64,000 nucleotides of DNA from Ashinkailepas kermadecensis. Its lineage: Eukaryota; Arthropoda; Thecostraca; Neolepadidae. Every line of letters starts with the position of its first letter. The stretch's first letter is position 1. Made by a program: the position numbers and the translations under genes. The stretch spans positions 59,839-123,838 of the forward strand of contig JAOTOM010002913.1 of the NCBI GenBank assembly GCA_034440615.1. Direction: 5' to 3'. The notes beneath the pieces were generated by a model that searched no databases, was not told the origin of the DNA, and saw only the letters and a program-made list of their open reading frames with translations. Positions 34,737 through 47,200 of this stretch are shown here, piece by piece.

Positions 34737-34739
34737 TTC

Positions 34740-35702
34740 CTAACTCGAGTTGTCGTCTCGCTCGACAGCAGCGTTATCATGGCTGCGGACAACCACTGAG
34801 ACTGAGACAGCTTTCGCCTCAAAGATGGCCTGGATCTCCTCCAGTGACATACGGCTGGTGCGTGGCAACACACAGACTGCGAACACCACCTGAACGACAT
34901 TCATCACGGCGAACATCGAGCGGTCGCACGATCAGGAGCGGTCGCAGATAGCGTCGCTCTAGCAGTTGCTTCAGCAACGCCACGACCGACGTGGTCTGTG
35001 GTGGTCGTCGCCCAGCGAGGCCACCATGGCAGCAACTTGGGCGTCCGCGTCATGGTCGGCGCCCTGGAAGAAGACGATCGAGCGGCGCGCTTCTGCCTCG
35101 GAACGTCCGTGCGTCAGCATCCACCGTGCCGACTCGGGGAAGAAGAGCACACCGAACGTCAGCACGACCACGGGCACCAGGCCCATCAGCAGCGATGCTG
35201 TGCGCCAGGGCAACACCCACGCCAGCGTGTATCCAGTCAGAATGCCAATCTGGATGAAGATGTTACTGAGAGCAAGCATCACGCCACGCACCTGGGTTGA
35301 CGACGATTCACAAATGGAGTCTCTGATGGTGCCGTGTGGTAGACCGATGCCAACGCCAACCAGTACGCGACCAGTTAGGACGTACCGCACGTCCGAGCCG
35401 AAACTGATGAGCAGCCAGCCGGCGGCCAGCACCGGCACCGAGACCAGCACAAGCCGGCGCGTGCCCAGCCGCACCGCCACCACCATCGACGTCAGGAAGC
35501 CGGCCAGCATGCCGAGCATGAACACAGAGCCCACCCACGTCACCTGCCTTGGCGACAGCGCCAGCTGACTGGTGGGCTGCGACACCTCCGTCGTGAAGAA
35601 GCCGACGAACGCCAACGTCGCGCCGTTGCTGGTCAACAGCTGACTGAGCATGATGGTGTAGATGGTCTGACGAAGCAGGCCCCGCCAGCTGGCCGCTGCC
35701 AT
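34740..35702 (-). pseudogene. Tret1-like sugar transporter, internally deleted
   Basis: Major-facilitator sugar transporter (Tret1/SLC2 type, proton- or facilitated trehalose/glucose carrier in the plasma membrane). The start MAAASWRGLLRQ leads into TM1-TM6, with LGTRRL, GRVLVGVGIGL and the PESPRWL-type FFPESARWML. At about 35000 the frame shifts, and VVALLKQLLERRYLRPLLIV (the TM6-TM7 loop) continues. Then, at about 34921, the sequence jumps into TM12 and PRTSRMSLEEIQAIFE (the usual PETKG.SLEEI motif), ending in TAG at 34742-34740. TM7-TM11, roughly 160 residues, are missing, with no splice signals to suggest an intron. So it is a pseudogene, and no introns are seen in the remaining part. Confidence 0.88.
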
Positions 35703-35773
35703 GTCAACAGCTGACTGAGCACGATGGTGTAGATGGTCTGACGAAGCAGGCTCCGCCAGCTGGCCGCTGCCAT
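35632..35773 (-). repeat. 71-bp tandem duplication over the transporter start
   Basis: Two nearly identical 71-base units, each with an ATG (35773 and 35702) and the first about 22 codons. Seventy-one is not a multiple of three, so translation from the upstream ATG goes out of frame; only 35702 reaches the transporter body. Confidence 0.9.
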
Positions 35774-37199
35774 GTCGGCTGGCCTCCCGGCCGGCCGTTC
35801 CAGCCTACAGGGTACTCCAGATGCTCCTGGTGCTCCACACCGGGTGTTCCTGCACGCCGTTCTCAGATCGCCGGCGACAGCTGCTGTGCCCACGGCAGTT
35901 GTCGTTCAAGTGGACTATTCAGACATAAAAATAGAAATATCAAACTAAATGCTGCCAATAATCAACAAAAGTAAAAAATCAAGCTGCCGCTTTCGGCGCA
36001 GTCTGCGCTCGGGCCACCTAGGCTGCGCCTCTCACCTCCACACACGGCCTGTGCAAACTGACTGCCGCCGCACCGACTACGACGCTTGGTGTCCGGCTAC
36101 GTGCCCGGCTCAGACCGCGGTGAGAAAATCCCAGCTTATTGGGGCAGAGGTGCAGAGCAGAGGGGGCAGGCCGGCAGGCCAGCCTGCTCCCTCGCGTTGT
36201 CAGGATTTGAAGCAGTCCCCATGAGGCGATCGTGAGGGAATCCCATGCGACTCCCCGTGACATTTTGTACAATCTCTGTGGGTCCACCCTGTGACTCTCA
36301 TTGGGTTCCGGATGGGATGAGACTCATTTCCAGTGAGAAAGCCCAGACTCTGGTGGGATTTATGCACCAGTATAATCCCCACTGGGAATCCAAGAGCATG
36401 TCCGTGCCAACCGGATGAAAGGACGTGAGACACGCATTTTTAGAACAAATTAACGATATTGCGTTAGGCGTCAGACGCAATGCTAATGTGGACATCGGGG
36501 ATCTCCAGAAAATAAAGAAAATAGGTAGGTTCCTGATGCCATTCAAAAACTCTGAAATATGCGCCCGCGACAATCCCGCCCGGATGTTCACTAGTGTGTG
36601 CGCGAAGAATATAGTTACACTTTATGAGCCTCATTCTCCATAAAATATGATGCGAAGTGCCTTTATGAAAGTTAGCTTGCCTTCAGACGTCAAGTTCATC
36701 GTCAATTGCAGTGATATATTGCGTATATTGTTACTTTGCGTATTGGCTTATGGAACTATTTTCCATCATAGCTGGCGAGTCCCGCAGCCCGCGACCCGTC
36801 CCCGACCGTCCGACATTCAGTGGCGGGGCGCGCATGGGGGCGCGGACCGTTCCCTGAATGTTAATTAGCTCCAACGCCAAAGTTGCAGGTAAATTTTCAT
36901 ATTTGAAGCGAAAGGCGATGTGCCTGGCATGAGCTCTGCCACCACTGAAGTTGAGCCGGACAGGTTTTCTCGTTTTTGTGTAAGAACATTACGCTCATGG
37001 ACGTTTAATGGAAAGAATGGATCTACAACCGTGAATTTCTCCTACACCAATGTGGCGTGGCGGAGCCGATGTTGCTCAGTATTGTTGAATGGTGAAACTG
37101 TACTTTTTGTTGTGCGACCACTCGGCGGCTGTACGGATCCTCTGGGTAGCAACCGTCAGCGCTTGACGTGCATCGAGCCATGCCAGAACCTCATTAATG
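35774..37199. other. Gene-free stretch upstream of the transporter
   Basis: GC-rich to about 36190, where promoter or upstream exons could lie, though none is recognised. From 36200 to 36430 there are several related short palindromic pieces (gggaatcccat, ccactgggaatcc) typical of a decayed repeat. The rest is unassigned. Confidence 0.4.
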
Positions 37200-38130
37200 C
37201 CGGAAAGCTTCATGTTAAAAGGTAGAAAATGGCAGGGTTACATATCGTTGAAAGTGGTCGAGTATGGCATCAGAAGGCAGCTGATTTTATGACGGTTTAT
37301 TTGAGACCATTGGAAATTAATTCGCGAATGCAGAACATCTGCTTTGCAATTAAAAGGAAAACAATATGATAATTCGAGACCGAAATCCTGGAATTGAATG
37401 CAAAAGTCCAAGGGTTAAATATCTATAAAAGTAGTCGAGTGTGGCATCAGAAGGCAGCTGATGTTATGTAAGTTTATTTGAGACCATTTGAAAGTAATCC
37501 GATAATGTAGAACATCTGATATGAATTTAAAGGTATACAATGCGATAATTCGAGACACAAATCCTGCATTTGAGTGCAAAAATGACAGGGTTAGATATCT
37601 ATACAAGTAGTCGACTATGGCATCAGAAGGCAGCTGATTTTATGCCGGTTTAATTCAGGCCATTGGAAATTTATCCGGCAATGTAGAACATCTGATGTAT
37701 ACTTAAGTGGAATACAATATGATAATTCGAAACAGAAATCCTGGAATTGGGTTTTAAAAAAATTACAGGGTTAGATATGTATAAAAGTAGTCGAGTATGG
37801 CATCAGAAGGCAGTTGATTTTATGCCGGTTTATTTGAGACCATTGGAAATTAATTCGGTAATGTAGAACATCTGCTGTACACTTTAAAGGAATACAATGA
37901 GATAACTTGGGACACAAATTCTGGAATTAAGTGCAAAAGTGACAGGGTTCAACCTTCGTGAAAGTTATTGAAGATGATGTAAAAATGTAGCACGTTTGAT
38001 TTTCGATTAGTTAAGAACGTTGGAAATTGTCAGCATATCACACAGAAGATTATGATACGTTTGTATTACAAGATGTTGAGTGGCCAATTGCTCCCATTTC
38101 AATTTGAGGGCAAAGTGACAGGGTAAAACG
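37200..38130. repeat. Satellite with a 177-bp monomer, about five copies
   Basis: The block catcagaaggcagYtgat recurs at 37268, 37445, 37621 and 37801 (spacings 177, 176, 180), with a diverged fifth copy near 37972. Shared parts include gtagtcgagtatgg, gaccattggaaattaat and aatgtagaacatctg. Monomers differ at many positions. It is AT-rich. Confidence 0.9.
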
Positions 38131-38358
38131 ATTTGTTAATAAAACGAACTAAACATCATAAGAGAGCTTGTTTCAATGTTGTTCAAATTTGACGATTGGA
38201 AATTACTTGCACCTTCTCTAAAAACTAGCATATAGCATTAATCATGGCAAGCCCACTCTGGTCGTGTTCCTTCACAAACCCACCACCAGAGCGGCGCCAC
38301 CGGTTTTATGTCCGCTCATGACGCCTAACGGGACGTTGAGTTCATGGATCGTTTTCGC

Positions 38359-38707
38359 GAGGTCAGCCAACATGTTGCATCTCAGCCACTCCCGGCGCTC
38401 CCACTGCGAGGTCAGCCAACATGTTGCATCTCAGCCACTCCCGGCGCTCCCACTGCGAGGTCAGCCAACATGTTGCATCTCAGCCACTCCCGGCGCTCCC
38501 ACTGCGAGGTCAGCCAACATGTTGCATCTCAGCCACTCCCGGCGCTCCCACTGCGAGGTCAGCCAACATGTTGCATCTCAGCCACTCCCGGCGCTCCCAC
38601 TGCGAGGTCAGCCAACATGTTGCATCTCAGCCACTCCCGGCGCTCCCACTGCGAGGTCAGCCAACATGTTGCATCTCAGCCACTCCGGGCGCTCCCACCG
38701 CGAGGTC
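38359..38707. repeat. 49-bp minisatellite, seven copies
   Basis: Near-perfect units starting gaggtcagccaacatgttgc at 38359, 38408 and every 49 bases after. It shows all frames open with a 49-codon period. The high identity means recent expansion. Confidence 0.95.
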
Positions 38708-39007
38708 GACGTTGTGGCGGCTATCGAAAAGCGCCGCTGGCGCAAGTCGGAGTCGTGGAGATTACTCCTAATTATCCAGGAGTGGATGCTGGGGCATGTG
38801 CCCCCATGGAAGGTGCCGCCCCCTCCCCATTCCTCCTCGAATTTTTCGACGAGGCGTCCCTCCAGATTCTTTCGCAGATGAGCCCCTCTCAAGAAATGGC
38901 GCCCCTCCGGACATGTACCCACATAACAATGCCTGGATGCCAATGCCCCTGTAAGTATCCTGCATGTATCTCGGGTGTAGAGTATTTCCTTCACGAAGAC
39001 TGAACAT

Positions 39008-39008
<1 letters not shown>
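38708..39008. other. GC-rich unique segment
   Basis: Includes paired short motifs ggggcatgtgccccc and cctccccattcctcc. I see no gene. Confidence 0.35.
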
Positions 39009-39059
<51 letters not shown>

Positions 39060-39102
39060 GTGTGTGTGTGTGTGTCTGTGTGTGTGTGTGTGTGTGTTTG
39101 TG
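39009..39102. repeat. (TA)n then (TG)n microsatellite
   Basis: About 24 TA units to 39056, then TG units with tct interruptions. Confidence 0.97.
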
Positions 39103-40728
39103 GGGTGGGGTGGGAGTTGGGACATGTCCCCCCACCCCAGCCTCCCCCCAAACAATTTTATAAAAAGTGGCGATTTGTCCCCTCAATTTCTTTCGTGTCC
39201 CTCCCTAAGCCTCATCTACCTGAGTATGATCGCCGCAAACTACTTAATCATCCATAAAGTACAAATAGATATCCAAGATAATCACCAAAAATACTAGAAA
39301 GCGATGTACCTAATCGACGGACTTCACAGACTATATCTCGTGTTCCCTACCGTACCCCTCATCAGCTCCAGAACCAACCAAAAATAGGGAGCTTCCTTCG
39401 CTATCCTCAGCCCACGCCCACCTCATTAAGAAAATCCTGGGTGCGTCTCTGCAAGGACTGACCTGTTGTGCGACATTATGTTGTTGCGTCTCCAATGGTG
39501 AAATCATAAAGGTGAGGATTGAGTGAAATAAATGCAACTTTGTTGCTAAAAACTGGAATTGAAGGATTTTCAGCTTGATGTAACGCATGCAATTAATTGA
39601 CTTATGTTTGATGTTCGTCGTTACGTCATTGTAGCCACCCCGGCAGTCCAGCATGCTTATGTAGGTATTGTGCAGGACACCAGAATACTTCAAACAAAGT
39701 CACCTACTTTTATTCAAAATCGGTAAATATCGGCGGTATTGGGAGGGAGAGGGGTGGGGGGGGGGTGACCAGGAGTACCTATGCCTGTTCCCCCTACCCT
39801 CTAACTTTGGCACACCGCCGACACATGCTCCCGGCCCCCAGTTCGCCGGGGCCGCCTTCCAATGTTCCTCTTCCTCGTCCTCGTCGCTGATCTCCACCAA
39901 GGCCGGACGCGGAAACACCTGGGACTCGGCAGTCGGCGCCGGACTCATTGTACGGTACCTAGTGGCCGTGCACGTCGGTGACGTAGATCAGCTGCACGTG
40001 ACATCTAGCGAACGCTGTAAGAACTAATTGTGCCACCACGTGCCGCATTGTCAGCCGGATACCTGAAACAATAGATACATTTGACAGCCGTGCGTGATGC
40101 TTGAGAGGGGTCAAAGTGGTTCAAACGGCTGAAAAAAACGGAACTTGTCTCGTCTCCTAAAGAAAAATAAAGACGAAATATAGAAGAAAGGAGAAGAGAG
40201 AAGAAAAACCAGTGTATTTCGGGAACACCGAGCCTATACAGTCCATTAAATGAAACGACTTGTGATATTATCTTGCTATTGCGCAGCGTAGTTCACATGC
40301 CGTCTAGGTTACACGTATCTAAGCCATCCTTAGTTCACAGAAAATGCCACGATTTGTTAATTTGTGTTACTATCGTGTCACTTACGAACTTTCGAGCACG
40401 GCTCGGAATTGCTCAGAATGGTCAACCGGAAATAATGCTCATGTATGCTCACAAACAATGCTCACAAACAAATACGATGTGTGGTCATACATTGGATCCG
40501 ATAGCTCGGATCCAATGTTTGACGGAAGCTCGACAAAGCTAACGATGCATTCCTCTTCCGGACATGGAGATCCAACTTCAAAGTATAGTCTAGCGTACCC
40601 AGATTGTACCGAACGATCATTCCAAACGTCCTCGAATGGCGGCCAGGAAAGCGGCCCAGTGCGCTCACAAATTCGACCATCAGGAAGGAAGTGCAATGTG
40701 TTGCGCTTCTGGAGAAACCATCTGATGT
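39103..40728. other. Mostly gene-free; one candidate first exon
   Basis: On the minus strand, 39948 to about 39796 reads MSPAPTAESQVF..., with VEISDEDEEEE (a SUMO-interaction-like hydrophobic-acidic motif), and is followed by a donor-like G|GTAGGG. Upstream (39949-40060) is CpG-rich with a CACGTG. It might be the first exon of a nuclear protein, but no further exon was found. The rest shows nothing. Confidence 0.3.
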
Positions 40729-41130
40729 TTGTGTGTGTGTGTGTGTGTGCACACACACACACACACACATACGTGTTTACCGTGACTACCGAGGACTATG
40801 TCCTGGCGGTCACTAACGAGGACACCCCTTAGTTACCACCTGAGAAGCATCAATTTGTTCTCGGTGATAGGGCATGATATGCTGAGTAAGACGGTTGGTC
40901 AATTTAGGAAGAAGCATCAAATTGTTGGCTCCCAGTGTGGATTGAATTACCGAGGACATTGGCAAAACCGAGGACAGTGTGTGTCCATACATGTTTATCG
41001 TGAATACCGAGGACAATGTGTGTTCATGCATGTTTAACGTGATTTCCGAGGACAATGTGTGTCCACATACATGTTTATCGTGAATACCGAGGACAATGTG
41101 TGTCCATACATGTTCATCGTGTACACCGAG
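40729..41130. repeat. TG/CA inverted microsatellite and taccgaggac repeats
   Basis: (tg)n directly followed by (ca)n at 40731-40767 can fold back on itself. After that, units of about 57 or 40 bases containing taccgaggacaatgtgtgtc and catacatgtttatcgtga repeat four times to 41130. The core motif also appears at 267-283 and in the inverted copy at 34480. Confidence 0.8.
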
Positions 41131-44100
41131 GACCGTGGCCTGATGGTCACCAATGGAAACATCCTTTGAAATGTGAAAGCAGTATGTGTGATATTGATCC
41201 TAATAAGTGTATCTGTGCGGTCTCATATGTCTGTCATAATTCCTATTTCGAGTTCATCATGGATTCGTAGCCTAATGTTCAAAATCGTGAAGGGGATGGA
41301 GAGGAGAAATGAAAGCGAGGAAATTTACTCAATTGAAAAGCTGTTTGATTCTTTTCACAGTTGAGCGAAAATTGCGGGGTATTTACATCACTGGAGAAGG
41401 CTTAGATATATCGCTCGTTTAGATATATCTATCGTTTAGATCACAAGTGTACTTTTTATCCTAAAAGCGCCCGAAAAAAACATCGGAGGACCAATTCCCA
41501 TGTACGCAAGTTGCACTCTTCTCAGTCTCAATGTTCACGCTCCCTCATGTGACTTTCAGAGAGGCGTTCATTAACTGAGGCGTTGTCAGGATACTATCCT
41601 GGGTATGCCACCAGCCAAAACGGCCATCTGGTCGTGGAAAATGAAACGTGAAAAGCAAGTCCCAATTTTTTAAATCATATGTGTGCTTTGCTCGATAGGG
41701 ATTTGACTTCAATCTGTAGCACACGCCCTATTTTAGTGGATAGTCGTACAGGTGTTTGGGAATTTTTAGTAGGATATGCAGGCATGTAATTACGCCTGGC
41801 GTGGGATGTGCTGGTCCTCGCCCCACGGCCATTGCTATGTCAGCTCTGTCGACGGTACTGTTGCCAGTCAGTCGTCTGTTGTGAGCTATGTCCAGTGACC
41901 TCTCCCTATTTTTATATCCACTTCAATAACATATAAACGAGACTTAGTTGAACTGATTGTGCTGTGAGAAGTAACGGTTCAAGGTTCACGGATGCTAATT
42001 GTGGAGGAAACTATGTCAATGCATTTTGAGGTAAAATATCTCCCAAACACAGAAATATCGTGAAGGGACCAGCTACTTGCGGTTCCATTTTTATTCGTAA
42101 AACAACATATAATTTTAACCGATAGGCAACTAGTGCGGACATCGATGGCAGCGCCTCTGGTGGCTGTTGTTGGTACTATTTATGCATGCTCAAATGTTTT
42201 TCACATTGATGCTTATTTGTGCAATAATTTAAGTGCATAACCAGTGGGAAAATTGCCTTAGATGTATTATCGTCCATTGCAATGAACTACAAAATGAATA
42301 TTAATATATTAGACACTTTAAACAGCATATACAAGGGCCTGTGTAGTTCGCACAATTGGAACTACCGGTCTTTTTGCCAACCTATGTCAAAACCTTGACA
42401 TGACTGATGAAATGTCCACCTCAGATCGTGTAGCTGAGACCCCAGCGGATAAGTAACAGAAAAGAAAATAAACGTTGAAAAAAAATTTGGCTCGGGTTTT
42501 GACCATGTTAAAATGTAGACATGCTGTCAAAATAAGTCAATTTTCCAAAGCTACATTGTTTGTGAAAAATTGGTGGATGGTTTGAAATTTGTCCACCCCA
42601 GATAAAAATCTGCAATTCATTGTCAACATGTCTGAACTATTTTTTGTTAGATCCGGAGATTATTAGGCTCGGGATTTTTTAGTTTAAGATCTACCGATTC
42701 CCAATATTATGCACTGTCATCGGAGTTTCTGACACTGTCCTTGGCATGCGGACTAAGATAGAAGTTCGAAGCATTTAGGTTCTACCAATGAATCGTCAAT
42801 AATGTATTGGGTACATAATTCTGCCTTGATGTCATCTCAGGCAAATTTCTTAACCCTTCGTCTTTCCGGTCAGATCCTCACACCCCGTCTCGGAGGGGGG
42901 TTGATACCCCCCCCCCCCTCTAATCCCCAAACTAAACGTCGCACGAAAACGAAAGAGGTGTCATCGGAAAGCGCTCGACGAGCAGGATCAGAAACCACTC
43001 CTAAAATTGTATCCCACCCCGAAAAGTGACGTCACTGTCTATGTGTCTATGTTTCGTCTATGTTTCCCCAATTGGCATCATGTTTTTGGCTCTGGGGAGT
43101 TCATTTTGAGGGAGATTTGAAGATAAAATATTCGGAATCAGAAAAGGAAGGCAATATCTACCATGGCCCTAAAATTTCCGCCCAAACAAAATTCTATTTT
43201 TATTTCAAAATCTTCAGTTTTCAATTTTCTTTCATTTTCCTTGTTCTGATGTGCAGAGGGGACCACAACACGTTGTTTGAAGTCAACTTGCTCTTCTAAA
43301 ATACTGCTTACTTTAGCCAGAATCAACCTCTTTAGCCATAATAGTCAAATGTGCAAAGATAATGCCATAAAAACAGGAAAAAAAAACTTTAAAATCCTCT
43401 GGTTTGTTTTGTTTCCTCCGTAAAGATAAGGAAACGCTAACGTTTCATAAAAATTTCATCAAAACATGCTAGCACAACAACGTGCTGTGAATTATTATTC
43501 AGTTATTCAAAATGGTGTGTAAAGCTTGACTTGATCAGTTGGGTTTAAGGGCGCGCCGACTACGGGGTCATTTGGCGCCCAGGTATTTAAAGCTTGCGAA
43601 CATAGGTCACGTTAAGCCACCTATTCGAGACAGGCGACTCCAAATGAATTCACGGTTATCTTTTTTTTAAAAATAAAATTGATTTCCCGGAATCCTGCAG
43701 GATTGCGTGTCGGCACGCTCCAGGCTAAAATAATTTGCATGTAAATAACCGACATGACCTGATCCGAGGTCAATATGATTTGTGTTTCCCTATTTACGAC
43801 TGAATTGCTTATAACGCAGATATCGGAGTGATTTCAATTTGTTTCAGGTATGGTCAATTTTCTCTCTAAAATTACCTGGACAAAGAACTGGTGACTACCA
43901 GGTAATGTCAGACAAACACACTCGATGCGCCATTTCCTTCAACAATTTGACACTTTAAGTGTGATGATCTTGGGTGATGCAAGGTCGCTTATCTAGGGCG
44001 GCATGCATCATTTTGACAAAGAAAAACAACTTCGGCCATACATTTCGGGATGTATTGATGCAGCGTCATGCCAATATCAATAACTATACATTACACTATC

Positions 44101-44259
44101 GATACAACACAATGAAATCGGAAATGCACATGGTGAAAAAAGCATACAAATGCGCATCTGCACATGTTGCTGAACCACTGTCATTAGTGAATAGCGTCAC
44201 GTTGTCGCGCTTCGCCGCGACCACCACTGCGGTAGGCTCTGTTCCCTGGTCACGTGCAG
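41131..44259. other. AT-rich gene-free stretch
   Basis: No coding supported. A ggggggttgatacccccccc G/C inverted pair lies at 42894-42920. An ER6 nuclear-receptor half-site pair occurs at about 43756. Otherwise nothing recognised. Confidence 0.45.
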
Positions 44260-47200
44260 TCACTCCACAACGATCGCCGTGGCATCGCCGTCTATATCGG
44301 TCCGCAGGCTCTCTTTCGAACTGGACAGGATAAGACGACGTCCATGCTGCTGTAGCACCTGCTTCATACCAGTTTTAAAATTTGTAGTATTAAAAAACGT
44401 TGATGTGACCAAATGATTTAACTTTTCCACCTGCTGTTGCGTGAATGTCTCTAAGCAGCCGACACGACTAACCAACTCATGGCAATGGTTGAGCAGCATG
44501 TGCAGATACGGGGTTACCATGCTGGACTGGAACAGTTTCAAGAAGAGCCTGAAAAACGCGGAGCATTCCACTTCCACAGCATCGACGTCGTTGCTGGTAT
44601 GCAGTACCTTCATGACATTTGCATACTTTACGAATAATAGTTTCATCAACGTGCCCCTTTCTTCCCCCAAGAAGTTCACAAGGATCATTGTGGATGAGAA
44701 GAATTTCAAAATGCGATCACGGTCCTTGGCATCCAGGTTTGAAAATTCAATTTTTCCATCATGCACAGTGATTTTTGCGCGACAAGTAATTTGCTCACGC
44801 AGTCGGTCAACAAACTCGTGCAGCCGCTTAGCCGGCACTTCGCGTCTAATGAGCAGGAACAGTTTGTCTGACGTTCGCAGAAAGAGATGAAGGACGTCAA
44901 TGACTACACGTTCCAAAGGGATAGCAGGAAGAAGTGGATCACGCACAACACCAACATCCCCTTTGCAAATCCGAGCTCGTCGGGTTTCTTTGTTTGTGTG
45001 ATAGTTAGATTTATGCGATTGGCAGAGAATGCATGCATGTTGACTGTTAGCTTCTTTGAATCCAGAGACGAGAAGAAGAAATTTGTAATCAGCACAGAGA
45101 TAGAAAGTAAACTGCACTGAAGTTCCATCAATCATGATCCCCTGCTGCTGGATGGTGTTGATTTCATCGTTCACGTCCCGAAGTGTGATCCTAAGGGTGT
45201 CGTATGTCTCCTTCTCCGAAGTGATGCCGATTAGCTGTGGCGCCCGCGACGCTGCGTCCACTTCGTCAATGGCAGTGACAGAAAGGTTCAGGAAGGATCG
45301 AAACTTGCCCGCAGGAGCACCGTCACCTAAAAAGCATCAAGATTCATTCATCATTCGATGACATACCAAAGCAGATGAGTTGTGGTATAAGTGAACAATC
45401 ACCGGCTCTTTTGGGGCATCAGGAGGACGGCGCACTAACATATTTGTCAAGTCAATTGTTAAGCAACTGGTGACAATAACACAATATCCCTCATAGTGTT
45501 CCTGGGACATATCTCCACCCCAATTTATGTCAACCCTCGTAGTACGTCAGTAACGCTGTTGATATACCATGTTCTCATCAGTTGCTTTCTATCTTAAGAT
45601 ATGAAGCATGCGACTGTAAGGTGGAAAGTGAGGAGGAACGTGCGACATGACAGACCACATCGTGCATACCGATGCCGATGCAGTTCAACCATCACCCAGC
45701 CCGATGAGGGTTGAGTTGTTTGATTGCATAATACTGCACATCCCACGTGCACAATACATCGTTTGAACATTGAGCACAACGCAATCAGTTCGCATACATA
45801 CCTGATAATTTAATTCGCACAGTTTCGTTTGGCCCCTTCTTTACAGAGGGGCACATTGCCTTCAGCACGTCAGCGATTCTTCTGTGGCAGCCTCCGTTCT
45901 CCTTCTCCTGGATGTCCAATTGAGCATTCAATCTGAAAAATAGGTCATTGAAACCATTGTTGGATTCCCACAATTGTTGGATTTCCTATCGATTGATTGC
46001 TTGGGCTTAGGGGCGCATCAACTGCTACTGGTTATGTAGCGCCCTTGGATTTCCTATCCGAGTCTGCTTAATATTCGCACACCCAAACCTGAACATATGA
46101 AAACAGACACACACAAACATAAGCGTATGCGCACACACACATACAGTCAAACACACACACATATAGCAATGGAAATCATATGGATGCTAATAATTTGGCA
46201 GAGCAGCCAAAATACAAATGTACCAATTTACGAAAATGAACTCCGCAGGTATTGGAATATCCGTATGGTACGACAGCGAGGCGTGCACCAGCCGCAGCAC
46301 GGGCATAATGTATGTTGCTGTATGCATACATCACGGGCATAATAATGTGGAACATAATGTATGTTGCCGTATGCATACAGTATACCAGAGCAGTTGCACC
46401 TCATGGCACACACAAACACGTGTTTTTCACTAGCCAATTTCTCACCTTTTTCTCTCCTTCACGATGCCATATCTGCTCGGAAGCGTTGGCGTCAATCTGG
46501 CCAACTTGGCATATTGTGCGAGCGATATTTTAGAATTATCCACTACTTTCAATACTTGAGTAATAGAAGGTCCTCGTGGCGTAATCGGTTCACTGAGCTG
46601 CGTGCCGTATTTTTCTACGACATCGTTGATGAGCTTCCGCTTTCGGCGGATGTGACGGTCGGAATAAGGAGTTCTTGGGCTGGTAGTAGGCATTGCTACA
46701 GATGCTCCCGGGCTGGCGGTAACAGGCCTTGTTGTGGGACTGGCAGCAGTCCTTGCTGCGAGACCGGCGGCAGGTCCTGCTGCGGGGCCGATGGCGTGAC
46801 TTGATGTGGGGCCAGCAACAGCAGCTACAGGGCCGGCGTCAGTAGCTGCGGGGCCGGCGGCAGTAGCTGCGGGGCCGGCCGCTGTGGCTGCGGGGCCGGC
46901 AGCAAGCCATGCTGCGGGGCAGGCGGCAGCAGTCCTTGCTGCGCGGCCGGCGGTAGCAGTCCTTGGTGCGGGACTGGTGGCAGGTCCTGCTGTGGGGCCG
47001 ATGGCGTGTCTTGTTGTGGAGCCAGCAACAGTAGCTGCGGGGCCGGCGGCAGATTTTGCTGTGGGGCAGGCGGCAGCAGTCCTTGCTGCGCGGCCGGCGG
47101 CAGGTCCTGCTGCGGGGCCGGCGGCAGGTCCTGCTGTGGAGCCAGCAACAGTAGCTGCGGGGCCGGCGGCAGGTTTTGCTGGGGGGCAGGCGGCAGCAGT

